From Sulfitobacter sp. HNIBRBA3233 (lineage in GTDB: Bacteria > Pseudomonadota > Alphaproteobacteria > Rhodobacterales > Rhodobacteraceae): a stretch of DNA of 64,000 nt. The stretch's first letter is position 1; each line of letters starts with the position of its first letter. The stretch lies in assembly GCF_040149665.1 (NCBI RefSeq), contig NZ_JBEFLP010000001.1, positions 2,604,001-2,668,000 of the forward strand. The letters are read 5' to 3'. A program made the translations under genes and the position numbers. Below the pieces are notes generated by a model. The model did no database searches and was not told the origin of the DNA. It saw only the letters and a list, made by a program, of their open reading frames with translations. Positions 8,523-18,846 of the stretch are shown piece after piece.

Positions 8523-8609
8523 GACCTCAGATATGCGTCTGCGGTGGGGATTGTCCATGCGCGCAGTCGCCGCTACCGTCTGGATCAGGAAAATCGGGGG
8601 ACTTGAGAC

Positions 8610-9938
8610 ATGCAAGACTGGCTGACGATGACGGCGGCGGATCTGGGGCGCGCGATCGGCGCCGGAGAGATTGATCCGGTGGCGCTGTGCCAGACCTATC
8701 TGGACGCGATCGAGGCGCATCCGCTGCGCGACCGCATCTACGCGCGGGTCACGGCGGACCGCGCACTGGCCGAAGCCGCTGCCGCCTCGGCGCGGGCGAA
8801 ATCGGGGCACCGCCTGTCGGCGCTCGACGGTGTGCCGATCAGCTGGAAAGACCTTTTCGACACGGCGGGCATCACCACCGAGGCGGGATCGAAGCTGCTG
8901 GAGGGCCGCGTGCCCGAGCGCGACGCACTTGTGCTGGAGAACGCGACCGCCGCCGGTCTGGTCTGTCTTGGCAAGGTCCACATGAGCGAGCTTGCCTTTT
9001 CGGGGTTGGGTTATAACCCGTCCACCAATACGCCGCCCTGCGTGAATAACGACGCGGCGGTGCCGGGCGGGTCGTCCTCGGGCTCGGCGGCATCGGTGGC
9101 ATTCGGGCTGGCGGCGGCCAGCATCGGGTCGGACACCGGCGGATCAGTGCGTATTCCTGCCGCGTGGAACGATCTGGTCGGCCTCAAGACGACCCATGGT
9201 CGGCTGTCGCTGGAAGGCGTGGTGCCGCTGGTGCTGAGCTTTGACACGCTCGGCCCGCTCTGCCGGTCGGTCGAGGATGCGGCATTGCTGCTGTCGGTGA
9301 TGGAGCCCGCAAAGCCCGCCGATCTGGCGGATGCGGATCTGAAGGGACGCCGTCTGGCGATCCTCGAGACGGTGGGAATGGAGGGCCTGCGCGATGGGCC
9401 GCGCGAGGCGTTCGAGGGGGCGGTCGAAAAGCTGGCCGCCGCAGGAGCCGAGATCAGCCGGATCGAGGTGCCCGCCGTGGCCGAGGCGATGGGCCTGTCG
9501 GGGTGTCTGTTCACCGCCGAAGCCTACGGTCTGTGGCGCGATGTGATCGAGGCCGCGCCGGAGAAGATGTACGGCGAAATCCTCAACCGGTTCCGGCTGG
9601 GCAAGGAACATTCCGGCCCCGATTACGTGGCCGCCTGGGCCAAGCTGCGCGCGTTGCGGGTGGAATACGACCGCGCGACCGCAGGCTTTGACGCTGTGAT
9701 CCTGCCGACTGCGCCGAATGTGCCGCCCGATCTGGAGCGGCTGAATTCGGACGGCGAATACTACGTGACCGAAAACCTGCTGACCCTGCGCAACACGCGG
9801 ATCGGCAACCTGATGGGGCTGTGCGGCCTGACCCTGCCCACCGGCACGCCCAGTTGCGGATTGATGATGCTGGCGGCCCCCAATCAGGATCTGGCGCTGT
9901 TGCGGCTGGGGACGGCGGCGGAAGGCGCGCTGGGCTGA
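8610..9938 (+). CDS. Amidase (amidase-signature family)
   Basis: A 442-residue amidase-signature hydrolase. The Ser-cisSer-Lys triad is visible: Lys80 in ISWKDLFDTAG, the cis-Ser in PGGSSSGSA (about 155) and the nucleophile Ser179 in DTGGSVRIPAAW. Related to GatA, but no gatB or gatC is nearby, and the C-terminal region lacks obvious GatA tRNA-related features, so it is more likely a free amidase hydrolysing a small amide. The substrate is unknown. A second, distant amidase of the same superfamily is at 41002. Confidence 0.87.
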   Translation: MQDWLTMTAADLGRAIGAGEIDPVALCQTYLDAIEAHPLRDRIYARVTADRALAEAAAASARAKSGHRLSALDGVPISWKDLFDTAGITTEAGSKLLEGRVPERDALVLENATAAGLVCLGKVHMSELAFSGLGYNPSTNTPPCVNNDAAVPGGSSSGSAASVAFGLAAASIGSDTGGSVRIPAAWNDLVGLKTTHGRLSLEGVVPLVLSFDTLGPLCRSVEDAALLLSVMEPAKPADLADADLKGRRLAILETVGMEGLRDGPREAFEGAVEKLAAAGAEISRIEVPAVAEAMGLSGCLFTAEAYGLWRDVIEAAPEKMYGEILNRFRLGKEHSGPDYVAAWAKLRALRVEYDRATAGFDAVILPTAPNVPPDLERLNSDGEYYVTENLLTLRNTRIGNLMGLCGLTLPTGTPSCGLMMLAAPNQDLALLRLGTAAEGALG

Positions 9939-10076
9939 GACCGGAGGGCAGGCAGGGCAGGGCGAAAAAGCCACAAACCCTGTCTGCAATAGGGAATACG
10001 CCTAGACGCCGCGGGGGGGCTTACGTTACCTTGGACAAAACGGGGCGATAACGATCCCGATCCGAGGCAGTTTTTG

Positions 10077-11264
10077 ATGAAGTACCCTGAGCGGTTTTCG
10101 AACCTTCCGGCTCATGCGTGGCCCCGTTTGCGCGCCCTTCTGGACGTGCACGAAGGGGGTGGCCCGCTGATTGCCATGACCATCGGTGAGCCGAAGCACG
10201 CGTTTCCGGCTTGGGTCAGCGATGTGATCGCGCAGAATGCCGCCGGTTTTAACAGCTATCCGCCCAACGACGGCTCTGCCGAGCTGCGCACGGCGATTGC
10301 CGGTTGGGTGCAGCGGCGCTACGGCGTGCCGGTGGATGCTGACAGTCAGGTGATGGCGCTGAACGGCACCCGCGAGGGGCTCTACAATGCTGTCATCGCG
10401 CTGGTGCCAGAGATGAAGAACGGCCAGAAGCCCGCCGTGCTGATGCCGAACCCGTTCTATCAGGTCTACATGATCGCCGCGATTTCCGGCGCCTGCGATC
10501 CGGTCATGGTCAACGCCACCGCCGAGACAGGCCACCTGCCGGATTTCCACAGTGTCGACGTGGAAACGCTGGACCGCACCGCCGCCGTCTATATCTGCTC
10601 GCCCGCCAACCCGCAGGGCGCTGTTGCCAGTCGCAGCTATTGGGAAGACCTGATCCGGCTGGCCGAGAAACACGATTTCCTGATCTTCGCGGACGAATGC
10701 TATTCCGAGATTTACCGCCACGATCCGCCCGTGGGCGCCCTGCAGGCCGCGCATGACATGGGGGCCGATCTGAACCGTGTGGTCATCTTCCACAGCCTCA
10801 GCAAGCGGTCGAACCTGCCGGGGCTGCGCTCGGGGTTCGTGGCCTCGGGGCCGGACACGATGCGCGAGATCAAGCAATTGCGCAATTACGCCGGTGCGCC
10901 GCTGCCGCTGCCCTTGCAGGCCGCTGCCGCCGCCGTCTGGCGCGACGAGGCGCATGTGCAGGAAAACCGCGCCCTCTACGCCGAGAAGTTCGACATGGCG
11001 GACCGCATCCTTGGCAACGTGCCGGGATACGCCAGCCCCGAGGCGGGGTTTTTCCTGTGGTTGCCGGTCGAGGACGACGAAGAGGCCGCCGTCAGGCTGT
11101 GGCGCGAGACGGGCGTGAAGGTTCTGCCGGGCGGGTATCTGGCGCAGGAGGTTCCGGGGCAGAAGAACCCCGGCAAGACATATATAAGAGCGGCCCTTGT
11201 GGCCCCGAAAGAAGAGACGGAGCGGGGGCTGCAAGCCATCCGCGACTGTCTTTATGCGGTATAG
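10077..11264 (+). CDS. Class I/II PLP-dependent aminotransferase, DapC-like
   Basis: A 395-residue fold-type I aminotransferase. PLP contacts are recognisable: YICSPANPQGA (Asn), FADECYSEIY (Asp and Tyr) and the Schiff-base Lys near residue 243 in HSLSKRSNLPGLRSG. The last motif is shared with succinyldiaminopimelate aminotransferases (DapC), so a role in lysine/peptidoglycan precursor synthesis is plausible but not proven. The ATG at 10077 is chosen over an in-frame TTG one codon earlier. Its stop is only 12 bases from ftsK, so the two are probably co-transcribed. Confidence 0.85.
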   Translation: MKYPERFSNLPAHAWPRLRALLDVHEGGGPLIAMTIGEPKHAFPAWVSDVIAQNAAGFNSYPPNDGSAELRTAIAGWVQRRYGVPVDADSQVMALNGTREGLYNAVIALVPEMKNGQKPAVLMPNPFYQVYMIAAISGACDPVMVNATAETGHLPDFHSVDVETLDRTAAVYICSPANPQGAVASRSYWEDLIRLAEKHDFLIFADECYSEIYRHDPPVGALQAAHDMGADLNRVVIFHSLSKRSNLPGLRSGFVASGPDTMREIKQLRNYAGAPLPLPLQAAAAAVWRDEAHVQENRALYAEKFDMADRILGNVPGYASPEAGFFLWLPVEDDEEAAVRLWRETGVKVLPGGYLAQEVPGQKNPGKTYIRAALVAPKEETERGLQAIRDCLYAV

Positions 11265-11276
11265 AGGGACAGCGGT

Positions 11277-14200
11277 ATGGCATATCAGACGCGCGGACGC
11301 GATCCGCTTTTGGACAGCACGATGAGCGAGGCCATCGAGAAACGCGGCAAGGAACTGCTGGGCGTTGTGCTGGTGGTGCTGGGCATGGCTGCGGCGATGA
11401 TGATCGGCAGCTACACACCCGATGACCCGAACTGGATGCTGGCCAGCGATGCGCCCGCGCAGAACTGGATGGGCCAGCTGGGCGCGTCGCTGGCGGCGCC
11501 GTTGTTCATGATCGTCGGCTGGGGCGCGTGGGGCGTGGCCGCCGTGCTGCTGGTCTGGGGGCTGCGCTTTGCCCTGCACCGCGGGCAGGATCGCGCGATG
11601 AGCCGGGTGATCTTTGCCCCGATCGCCGTCGCACTGGGATCGATCTATGCGGCGACCCTTACGCCGGGGGCGGAATGGCTGCAAACCCACAGCTTCGGTC
11701 TGGGCGGGCTGTTCGGTGACACGGTGATGGGGGTGATCCTGACCGTACTGCCGATCGGGTCGACTTTCACGATCAAGCTGATGTCCGTGCTGATGGGGAT
11801 CGGCATTCTGGCGCTGGGCGCTTTCGTTCTGGGCTTTACCCGTGCCGAGCTGGCCCGCTTCGGCCGTTTCCTTCTGGTCGGGACGATCATGGCCTATGCC
11901 ACGATCATGAACCTTCTGGGGCGCGGCGCGACCGGGGCCGTGAGCGCGGCGCAAGAATTGCAGGCCAAACAGGCCGAACGCCGTGCGGAACGGCGCGCCT
12001 CTGCCGAGGCGCAGGCCGCGCTTGCCGCCTCCGAGGCCCGCGCCTCGGCGCAGGTGCAGCCCGCATCCGCGCCACGCCGTCCGGCGATCATCGCCACGCG
12101 CAACGTGCCGGCACCCGAACCCTTCATTGACGCGAGTGACGACAGCTTTGATCCCTTCGAGGAGGACCACCGCGCGGAGGCGGAGCCGAAGCCCGGCCTT
12201 CTGGCGCGGATGCCCGGCCTGATCAAACGCCCCGCCGACCCGATGCCGCAGCCCGAGCTGGTGCATCAGGAGCCCTCTTTCGCCGATGAGGACGTGCCGG
12301 ATGCGGACCGGATCAAGTCCAAGATTTCGGATGTCATCCGCAATCGCGTGCGCTCCACCACCGCCGTGCACACGCCGGTGACTGCGCCGCTGACCAAGGG
12401 GCGCGGGCGCGGTCCCGATCCACTGGTGCTGAACACGGCGCGGCGCGAACCGCCCGTCACCGCCGCTGCCACTGCCGCGCCCGCAAAGCCCCTGCGCGCC
12501 GAGCCGCCGGTCACGGCGCCCGCCCGTGCGGCCCCTGCGGCTGTGGCCTATCACGACGCAACCCCGGACGAAGGCTATCCGATGGACGCGCCTGCCGAAG
12601 AGAGGAACATGTTCCTCGATGCAGGCCCGGTCGAGGCACAGCCTGCGCCCTATGACAGCGTGCAGGATGACGCCCCGTCCGAGGGACTTGCCGATGCGGC
12701 CCCTGCCGCGCCGCAGGCGCCTGCCCCACGCAAGCCGGTCGTTGCGGATACCCGCAAGCCGCTCGTTCAGCAGCCCATGCGCCGCACCGTCCAGCCCAGC
12801 AAACAGGCGCGCGCCGAAGCCCAGCCGACGCTGAGTTTCGAGGACACGCACCCGGGTTTCGAACTGCCGCCGCTGAACCTGCTGGAAAGCCCCGAGAGCG
12901 TGCCGCGCCTGCACCTGAGCGACGAGGCTCTGGAAGAAAACGCACGGATGCTCGAAACGGTGCTGGACGACTACGGCGTCAAGGGCGAGATCGTCGCCGT
13001 GCGCCCCGGTCCCGTCGTCACCATGTACGAACTCGAACCCGCGCCGGGCCTCAAGGCATCGCGCGTGATCGGTCTGGCTGACGATATCGCACGGTCCATG
13101 GCGGCGCTGTCCGCGCGTGTGTCGACGGTTCCGGGCCGGTCGGTCATCGGGATCGAACTGCCCAACGAGAACCGCGAGAAAGTCGTGCTGCGCGAGATCC
13201 TTTCCAGCCGTGATTTCGGCGATGGCAACCAGCGCCTTCCGCTGGCGCTGGGCAAGGACATCGGCGGCGAGCCCGTGGTGGCCAACCTCGCCAAGATGCC
13301 CCACCTGCTGATCGCGGGGACCACCGGGTCGGGTAAATCCGTGGCGATCAACACCATGATCCTGAGCCTTCTCTACAAGCTCAGCCCCGAAGAATGCCGG
13401 ATGATCATGATCGACCCGAAGATGCTGGAACTCAGCGTCTACGACGGCATCCCGCACCTTCTGTCGCCTGTCGTGACGGACCCCAAGAAGGCGCTCGTGG
13501 CGCTGAAATGGACCGTGGGCGAGATGGAGGACCGTTACCGCAAGATGTCCAAGATGGGCGTGCGCAACATCGAGGGATACAACGGGCGCGTGGCCGAAGC
13601 GCTCGCCAAGGGTGAGAATTTCGAACGCACCGTCCAGACCGGTTTTGACGAGGACACCGGCGAGCCGATCTTCGAGACCGAGGAAAACACACCGGTCAAA
13701 CTGCCCTATATCGTCGTCATCGTGGACGAGATGGCCGATCTGATGATGGTCGCGGGCAAGGAGATCGAGGCCTGCATCCAGCGTCTGGCGCAGATGGCGC
13801 GGGCCTCGGGCATCCACCTGATCATGGCCACCCAGCGTCCGTCGGTCGACGTCATCACCGGCACGATCAAGGCGAACTTCCCGACGCGGATTTCCTTCCA
13901 GGTGACCTCGAAAATCGACAGCCGCACGATCCTGGGTGAAATGGGTGCCGAGCAGCTGCTGGGCATGGGCGACATGCTCTACATGGCGGGCGGATCGAAG
14001 ATCGTGCGCTGCCACGGCCCCTTTGTCAGCGATGAGGAGGTCGAGGAGATCGTCAACCACCTCAAGCAGTTCGGCGAACCCGATTACGTCAGCGGCGTTG
14101 TCGAAGGCCCGCCCGAGGAGAAGGAAGCCGACCTCGACGCAGTGCTGGGTCTGAATACCGGCGGCAATACCGATGGCGAGGACGCGCTCTATGACACCGC

Positions 14201-14372
14201 CGTTCAGGTGGTCATCAAGGACCGCAAGTGTTCGACATCCTACATCCAGCGCAAGCTGGCCATCGGCTATAACAAGGCCGCGCGGCTGGTCGAACAGATG
14301 GAGGACGAGGGCCTCGTCTCGCCCGCCAACCACGTCGGCAAGCGTGAAATTCTGGTGCCGGAACAGGGGTGA
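11277..14372 (+). CDS. ftsK: DNA translocase FtsK
   Basis: A 1031-residue septal DNA pump that moves chromosome ends apart at division and activates XerCD. The N-terminal 210 residues carry about four membrane segments. A long Ala/Pro/Glu-rich linker follows (about 215-530), then the alpha/beta motor with Walker A GTTGSGKS near residue 681 and Walker [13 protein letters not shown] near 820. The C-terminal gamma winged helix (about 970-1031, [20 protein letters not shown]) would read KOPS sequences. It is downstream of the DapC-like gene and ends at a strong terminator. Confidence 0.97.
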   Translation: MAYQTRGRDPLLDSTMSEAIEKRGKELLGVVLVVLGMAAAMMIGSYTPDDPNWMLASDAPAQNWMGQLGASLAAPLFMIVGWGAWGVAAVLLVWGLRFALHRGQDRAMSRVIFAPIAVALGSIYAATLTPGAEWLQTHSFGLGGLFGDTVMGVILTVLPIGSTFTIKLMSVLMGIGILALGAFVLGFTRAELARFGRFLLVGTIMAYATIMNLLGRGATGAVSAAQELQAKQAERRAERRASAEAQAALAASEARASAQVQPASAPRRPAIIATRNVPAPEPFIDASDDSFDPFEEDHRAEAEPKPGLLARMPGLIKRPADPMPQPELVHQEPSFADEDVPDADRIKSKISDVIRNRVRSTTAVHTPVTAPLTKGRGRGPDPLVLNTARREPPVTAAATAAPAKPLRAEPPVTAPARAAPAAVAYHDATPDEGYPMDAPAEERNMFLDAGPVEAQPAPYDSVQDDAPSEGLADAAPAAPQAPAPRKPVVADTRKPLVQQPMRRTVQPSKQARAEAQPTLSFEDTHPGFELPPLNLLESPESVPRLHLSDEALEENARMLETVLDDYGVKGEIVAVRPGPVVTMYELEPAPGLKASRVIGLADDIARSMAALSARVSTVPGRSVIGIELPNENREKVVLREILSSRDFGDGNQRLPLALGKDIGGEPVVANLAKMPHLLIAGTTGSGKSVAINTMILSLLYKLSPEECRMIMIDPKMLELSVYDGIPHLLSPVVTDPKKALVALKWTVGEMEDRYRKMSKMGVRNIEGYNGRVAEALAKGENFERTVQTGFDEDTGEPIFETEENTPVKLPYIVVIVDEMADLMMVAGKEIEACIQRLAQMARASGIHLIMATQRPSVDVITGTIKANFPTRISFQVTSKIDSRTILGEMGAEQLLGMGDMLYMAGGSKIVRCHGPFVSDEEVEEIVNHLKQFGEPDYVSGVVEGPPEEKEADLDAVLGLNTGGNTDGEDALYDTAVQVVIKDRKCSTSYIQRKLAIGYNKAARLVEQMEDEGLVSPANHVGKREILVPEQG

Positions 14373-14403
14373 TCTCAGCCCCCCTGACGGCAACCTCGTA
14401 AGG

Positions 14404-14435
14404 ATGGCCCTCCGGCACAGCGGGGGGCCATTTTT
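14404..14435 (+). terminator. Rho-independent terminator after ftsK
   Basis: ATGGCCCTCC (14404-14413) pairs with GGGGGGCCAT (14422-14431), a 10-bp stem with one G-T pair, followed by a T-run to 14435. It lies 31 bases after the ftsK stop. Confidence 0.88.
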
Positions 14436-14507
14436 CGTTCCTCCCGCCGGTGCGGGAACGCAGCGCTGCTGTTGCGGGTTCGCCCTGTGAACGAAGGGGG
14501 CTCCGGC

Positions 14508-15089
14508 ATGGAAAACGATATCTCATCGGCGGGCGATGTTGTGGATGCGCTCGACGATCTCGCGCAGAGCGAGGATGACGTGACCATCGGTGACGTGGTC
14601 GACAGCTTTGGCGGGCGCGGCTTCGGCCCGATCATCACGTTGCTGGCGCTGGTGGTGATCTCACCGCTCGGCGGTATCCCTGTGCTGCCCACGCTGGTTG
14701 CCATCGTGATCGCGCTTATCGCGGTGCAGCTGGTGATCGGGCGGGACGCTTTGTGGCTGCCCCGCGTGCTGTCGGATCGGGGCGTGGATGACAGGCGGGT
14801 CGAAAAGGCCGCCGAGAAGCTGCGCAGGCCCGCAGGCTGGCTGGACCGCCGGATGGGCGCGCGGGCCGCTGCACTGGTCGCCCCGCCGATGCCGCGGATC
14901 GCGGCGGGCGTGGTGATCGTGCTGTGCCTTGCGGTGCCGCCTTCGGAAGTGATTCCCTTCGCGGCGCTTTTGCCCATGGGGGCCATCGCGCTGATCGGCA
15001 TGGCGCTGACCGTGCGCGACGGGCTGGCGATGGTGGTGGCGCTGGCCGCTTCGGCGGCGGCTTTCTACGGGCTCTGGCTGCTTGCCTGA
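14508..15089 (+). CDS. Exopolysaccharide synthesis protein, ExoD family
   Basis: A 193-residue membrane protein of the ExoD family. N-terminal DVVDALDDLAQ and GDVVDSFGGRGFGP are family signatures, followed by several hydrophobic segments (about 45-80, 115-190). ExoD was linked to exopolysaccharide formation and alkaline tolerance in rhizobia; the molecular activity is unknown. The ATG at 14508 is favoured because AAGGGGG lies 7 bases before it; a GTG at 14487 is the alternative. It stands between ftsK and lolA. Confidence 0.85.
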   Translation: MENDISSAGDVVDALDDLAQSEDDVTIGDVVDSFGGRGFGPIITLLALVVISPLGGIPVLPTLVAIVIALIAVQLVIGRDALWLPRVLSDRGVDDRRVEKAAEKLRRPAGWLDRRMGARAAALVAPPMPRIAAGVVIVLCLAVPPSEVIPFAALLPMGAIALIGMALTVRDGLAMVVALAASAAAFYGLWLLA

Positions 15090-15172
15090 GCGTTTCCCCG
15101 CCGGTCGCTATCGCATAACAATGCGCCGCGCCCTATCTGTTCATCAACCTCGCAAGAATACAGGATGCGACC

Positions 15173-15775
15173 ATGAATGTTTTGAAGACCTTTGCACTGG
15201 GCGCGGTGGTGATCATCGCCACAGCGACCGCCAGTTTCGCGGACAAGCTGCCGCTGAACGCCATCAGCCAGTATCTGAACGGGATGACCACCGCGCAGGG
15301 TGAATTCACCCAGATCAACGGGGATGGCACGATCTCGACCGGGACGATCTATATCAAGCGCCCCGGGCGCGTCCGCTTCGAATACAATCCGCCCGATGGC
15401 GGGCTGGTCGTGGCGGGATCGAATACCGTGGTGATCTACGACCGCAAGTCGAACCAGCCGCCCGAGACCTATCCGCTGGCGCGCACGCCGCTGTCGATCA
15501 TTCTGGCCCGCAACGTCGACCTGACCCGTGCCAAGATGGTTACCGGCCACAGCTTTGACGGCACCGCGACCACTGTTACGGCGCAGGACCCGGAGAATCC
15601 GCAGTACGGCAACATCCAGATGAAGTTCACCGGACCGGAGCCCGAGCTGCGCCAGTGGATCATCAACGATGGCAACGGCGGTCAGACGACCGTTGTGCTG
15701 GGCGATCTGCGCAAGGGCGGAAATCTGGCAAACAGCCTGTTCGACGTGGGCAGCCCCGGTCAGCGCAGTCGCTGA
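15173..15775 (+). CDS. lolA: Outer-membrane lipoprotein carrier protein LolA
   Basis: A 200-residue periplasmic chaperone that ferries lipoproteins from the LolCDE complex to the outer membrane. It has a Sec signal peptide of about 23 residues (MNVLKTFALGAVVIIATATA, cleavage after SFA), then the LolA fold with MTTAQGEFTQIN and RPGRVRFEYNPPDGGLVVA, a typical LolA beta-hairpin signature. Proximity to ftsK is common in bacteria. Confidence 0.9.
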   Translation: MNVLKTFALGAVVIIATATASFADKLPLNAISQYLNGMTTAQGEFTQINGDGTISTGTIYIKRPGRVRFEYNPPDGGLVVAGSNTVVIYDRKSNQPPETYPLARTPLSIILARNVDLTRAKMVTGHSFDGTATTVTAQDPENPQYGNIQMKFTGPEPELRQWIINDGNGGQTTVVLGDLRKGGNLANSLFDVGSPGQRSR

Positions 15776-15888
15776 CCGGCCCCGAGACCTTTCGGCATTA
15801 GCCACCGAATTGACATTATTTGACCTATCAACTGCCTTGAGCCGGCGCGATGATCCGCGCCGGACATTCGCAGAGAAGGGTTTATTTA

Positions 15889-16788
15889 ATGGCAACACTG
15901 ACTTTCACGCTTGAAGGCGGCGTCAACGTCGCGGTCACGATCACCGAGCTTGAGGGCGGCGCGCTGCAGTTCGATCTTGCGGTGCTGGACGAGACCGGAT
16001 CGATCGGCGATCTGAACGGTCTGTTTTTTGATCTGACCGATGCAAGCCTTCTCGACGGGCTGGTGTTCTCCGGTACGGACGTGACGGGCACCGCCGTGAA
16101 AGAGGACGGGGTCACCAAGGTCGACGGCTACATGAACATCAACGGCGACGTCGTGAACGAATACGGAAAGTTCGACGCGGGCGTTCAGTTCGGAACCGCC
16201 GGGATCGCAGGGGACGACATTCGCGAAACCAGCTTCGTGCTGTCGCACGAAAGCGTGGATCTGTCGCTCGATATGCTGTCGCAGATGGATTTCGCCGTGC
16301 GCCTGACCTCGGTCGGTGAGGAAGACGGCAGCCGGGACGATTCGCTCAAGATCGGCGGAACGGCACCGGAGGTCGTGGAGGAGCCAGAAGGCCCCGTTGC
16401 GGTCGCCGGTCCCGATTCGATGACGGTGACCACCAATGAGACTTTCAGCGAATTCGGGTTGAGCGATCCGCTCGACGATTTCGTTTTCTCGGTGCTTGAG
16501 AACGATACCGTCGACGGAACGCCCACAACGGGTACGGTGGTCGCGGCCAACGGGCAGGTCTTCGAGGATTTCGTGATCGTCAGCGGATCGAACGGCGGTC
16601 AGATGCAGTTCAACTCCGACGGAACTGTCGATTTCTCGGCCAACGGCGATTTCGATCATTTGACCGGCGATCAGACCGACACGACGGAGTTCACCTATAC
16701 CACGTCGGACGGCGCGACAGGCACGTTGTCGGTCGAGGTTTTCGTCGCCACAGACGGTGGTCCGATCGGGGAATTCGGCCCGTTCTGA
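15889..16788 (+). CDS. Acidic probable surface/secreted protein with cadherin-like module
   Basis: A 299-residue, very acidic protein, nearly free of Lys, Arg and Cys, with no signal peptide. Residues about 1-160 form an unidentified beta-rich domain (TFTLEGGVNVAVTITEL, DLNGLFFDLTD). Residues about 185-295 look like one VCBS/cadherin-like unit (SVLENDTVDGTPTTGTV, MQFNSDGTVDFSANGDFDHL). Composition and absent signal peptide suggest export by a type I secretion system, as for RTX-associated proteins of this group, but no C-terminal RTX repeats are present. An ATG at 15889 with AGAAGGG 8 bases before it is preferred over one at 15850. Function unknown. Confidence 0.7.
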   Translation: MATLTFTLEGGVNVAVTITELEGGALQFDLAVLDETGSIGDLNGLFFDLTDASLLDGLVFSGTDVTGTAVKEDGVTKVDGYMNINGDVVNEYGKFDAGVQFGTAGIAGDDIRETSFVLSHESVDLSLDMLSQMDFAVRLTSVGEEDGSRDDSLKIGGTAPEVVEEPEGPVAVAGPDSMTVTTNETFSEFGLSDPLDDFVFSVLENDTVDGTPTTGTVVAANGQVFEDFVIVSGSNGGQMQFNSDGTVDFSANGDFDHLTGDQTDTTEFTYTTSDGATGTLSVEVFVATDGGPIGEFGPF

Positions 16789-16854
16789 CGGTACCGCTGC
16801 CGCGCGATGCGTGCGGGAGCGGCCGCAGGGCCGGTCCCGGTGGTCCGTGCGGGT

Positions 16855-17439
16855 CTAGCGCAGGCGGCAGGCGGCGATCTGGTCGCGGTACATGAAGGAC
16901 CGCGCCTGCACCTTGGCGGCAACGCCCACGAGCCACGGTTTCGAATTGTAGCTGGCGCGCGCGTAGCCGGTATGGCCCTCGTGGTAGGCCAGATACTGGT
17001 TGCGCGCGTCGGTCAGCGGGATGCCGTTACGCTCGCGCGTGATGTTCATGTACCAGCCCATGAAATCCGTGGCATCGGTGATGCGGTCCCGCTTGGCGTT
17101 CCGGCGGCCCGCGGAATTGCGGTATTCGTCCCATGTGGCATCCAGTGCCTGACTGTAGCCGAAGGCGCTGGACTGGCGCCCCATCGGGATCACACCCATC
17201 ACATAGCGGAATGGCGTGCGTGCGTCGGAGACGAATTTGCTTTCCTGATGGATGGTCGCCATCTGTACATGGATGGGGACACCCCATTTGCGTTCGACGC
17301 TCTTGAATGCGCGGTGGTAGGTCGGGCGCTCTCTGAGAATCGTGCAGGCGTTATCCAGATCGCGCGGGGGCGAACTGGAATTGCCGCCGCAGGATGCCAG
17401 CAGCAGCACGATGATCAATGCGCGAAGGGGTGTTTTCAT
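16855..17439 (-). CDS. Lytic transglycosylase-like lipoprotein (SLT domain)
   Basis: A 194-residue lipoprotein with lipobox LLLASC (Cys17) and an SLT-type lysozyme-like domain. The catalytic Glu66 is in MATIHQESKF, and YSQALDATWDEYR and YLAYHEGHTGYARASY are the later family motifs. Expected to cleave the glycan strands of peptidoglycan at the outer-membrane inner face, releasing 1,6-anhydromuropeptides. It is monocistronic by spacing, converging with the acidic protein gene. Confidence 0.88.
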   Translation of the reverse strand: MKTPLRALIIVLLLASCGGNSSSPPRDLDNACTILRERPTYHRAFKSVERKWGVPIHVQMATIHQESKFVSDARTPFRYVMGVIPMGRQSSAFGYSQALDATWDEYRNSAGRRNAKRDRITDATDFMGWYMNITRERNGIPLTDARNQYLAYHEGHTGYARASYNSKPWLVGVAAKVQARSFMYRDQIAACRLR

Positions 17440-17515
17440 CTGCCTCTCGCCTCAACTGTCGTTTTTTATTTTGCCCTACTCTAGCGCAATCCGGGCGCGG
17501 CATACAGGAAAAATT

Positions 17516-18397
17516 CTACAGAAGCGCCGCCAGCAGCAGCGGTAATGCGCCCACCGACAGCAGGGTCGATACCACCACCAGCCCCGCGACCGCCTGCGCA
17601 TCGGCGCCGTATTTTTCCGCCAGAAGATAGGAGGTGACGGCGACGGGTGTGGCGATTTGAAGCACCAGAACCCCGAAGGCGGTACGATCAAGCCCGAACC
17701 AGACACCGGCGGCCCAGGCCACCGCGACGCAGAGCACCAGTTTGACGACCGACAGCGCCAGCGCGCGCCCCACGCCGCCGGGCGTCAGCCGCGCCACGGC
17801 AACCCCCAGCGTGATCAGCATCAGCGGAATGGCCATCTGCCCGACCAGCTCGAGCGTGTTGGTCAGGAAGACCGGTGTTTGCCAGTCCTGCCAGAGAAAC
17901 AGCCCCCCCGCGAGCGTGGCCCAGACCAGAGGCTCGCGCAGAACCTTGCCGAGACTGCCGGTCCCCGCCACCAGCCAGATTCCATAGGTGAAGGTCCAGA
18001 CCGCCATCACGGCGAAGACCACCACGGCATATCCCAACCCCTCCTGCCCGAAGGCGAAAAGCGCCAGCGGCAGGCCGAGATTGCCGGTATTGCCGAAAAT
18101 CAGCGGTGCTTCGAAAGTCCGCCTGTCGAGCCGCAAAAGGCGCACGAGGACACCCGCCGCAAGGGTGACGCCGGCATAGGCCGCGAGGGTCGCCAGCAAC
18201 AGCGCCGTCAGGGCCGCAGGCGCGATTTCGGTGCGCATCAGCGAGGTGAAGATCAGGCAGGGCACGGCGAGGGTGGTCGCCAGCTGCGTGACGAAGTTGA
18301 TGCGGTATTCGAACCCCAGCTTGACCCAGGTAAAGCCGAGGCCGGCAAGCAGGAAGACGGGGGCGACGATCTCGAGTACCGTAAGGGCAAGGTTCAC
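17516..18397 (-). CDS. AEC-family membrane transporter
   Basis: A 293-residue inner-membrane protein with about ten hydrophobic segments, of the auxin efflux carrier (AEC) family. The opening segment LTVLEIVAPVFLLAGLGFTW and the paired five-helix arrangement, with the middle break near FGNTGNLGLPLALFAFG (a family signature), support this. Bacterial AEC members export or take up organic acids such as malate or malonate; the substrate here is unknown. Confidence 0.87.
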   Translation of the reverse strand: MNLALTVLEIVAPVFLLAGLGFTWVKLGFEYRINFVTQLATTLAVPCLIFTSLMRTEIAPAALTALLLATLAAYAGVTLAAGVLVRLLRLDRRTFEAPLIFGNTGNLGLPLALFAFGQEGLGYAVVVFAVMAVWTFTYGIWLVAGTGSLGKVLREPLVWATLAGGLFLWQDWQTPVFLTNTLELVGQMAIPLMLITLGVAVARLTPGGVGRALALSVVKLVLCVAVAWAAGVWFGLDRTAFGVLVLQIATPVAVTSYLLAEKYGADAQAVAGLVVVSTLLSVGALPLLLAALL

Positions 18398-18481
18398 AGA
18401 CTGTTTCCCTTTCGGAAGGCGGGTTTCGTGGACAAATTGCCCTTGTTTCGGATAGAAACCCTAGGTAGGGAGCGCAATGCC

Positions 18482-18808
18482 ATGATAAGAACCCGCGCGA
18501 AATATCACCTCGGCCAAGTGGTCCGGCACCGGAAGCATCCCTTCCGCGGTGTGATTTTCGATGTCGACCCGGAATTCGCCAATACCGACGAGTGGTACGA
18601 GGCGATCCCCGAGGAAAACCGGCCGGTCAAGGATCAGCCCTTCTATCATCTGCTGGCCGAAAACGATCAAAGCTACTACGTGGCCTATGTGTCCGAGCAG
18701 AATCTGGTCGCCGATTATTCGGGAGAGCCTGTCGATCATCCGGATATCCCCGATCTGTTCGGCCCGTTCGAAAACGGGACCTATCCGCTGCATTTCCAGT
18801 TGAACTGA
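18482..18808 (+). CDS. hspQ: Heat shock protein HspQ
   Basis: A 108-residue protein of the HspQ/YccV family, which binds hemimethylated DNA and acts as a specificity enhancer of Lon protease. The signatures are AKYHLGQVVRHRKHPFRGVIFDVDP and PFYHLLAEND (shown in part), with YVSEQNLVADYSGEPVDHP following. The start is the ATG at 18482; a much longer in-frame extension to 17657 is antisense to the AEC transporter gene and is not real. Divergent from the transporter. Confidence 0.9.
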   Translation: MIRTRAKYHLGQVVRHRKHPFRGVIFDVDPEFANTDEWYEAIPEENRPVKDQPFYHLLAENDQSYYVAYVSEQNLVADYSGEPVDHPDIPDLFGPFENGTYPLHFQLN

Positions 18809-18846
18809 CCGCACCGTCCCGTGCCCGAGACGCGCCTGTGCACGCA

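Noticed and set aside
7236-8606. Open frame of 456 residues on the plus strand
   Set aside because: Antisense to the UbiH-family gene, whose motifs and order are clear.
10026-14393. Open frame of 1455 residues on the minus strand
   Set aside because: It is wholly antisense to the aminotransferase and ftsK, His/Arg-rich and without any recognisable domain; long antisense frames are expected in GC-rich genes.
17657-18481. In-frame upstream extension of hspQ
   Set aside because: It is antisense to the AEC transporter and low-complexity; HspQ homologues begin at the ATG at 18482.
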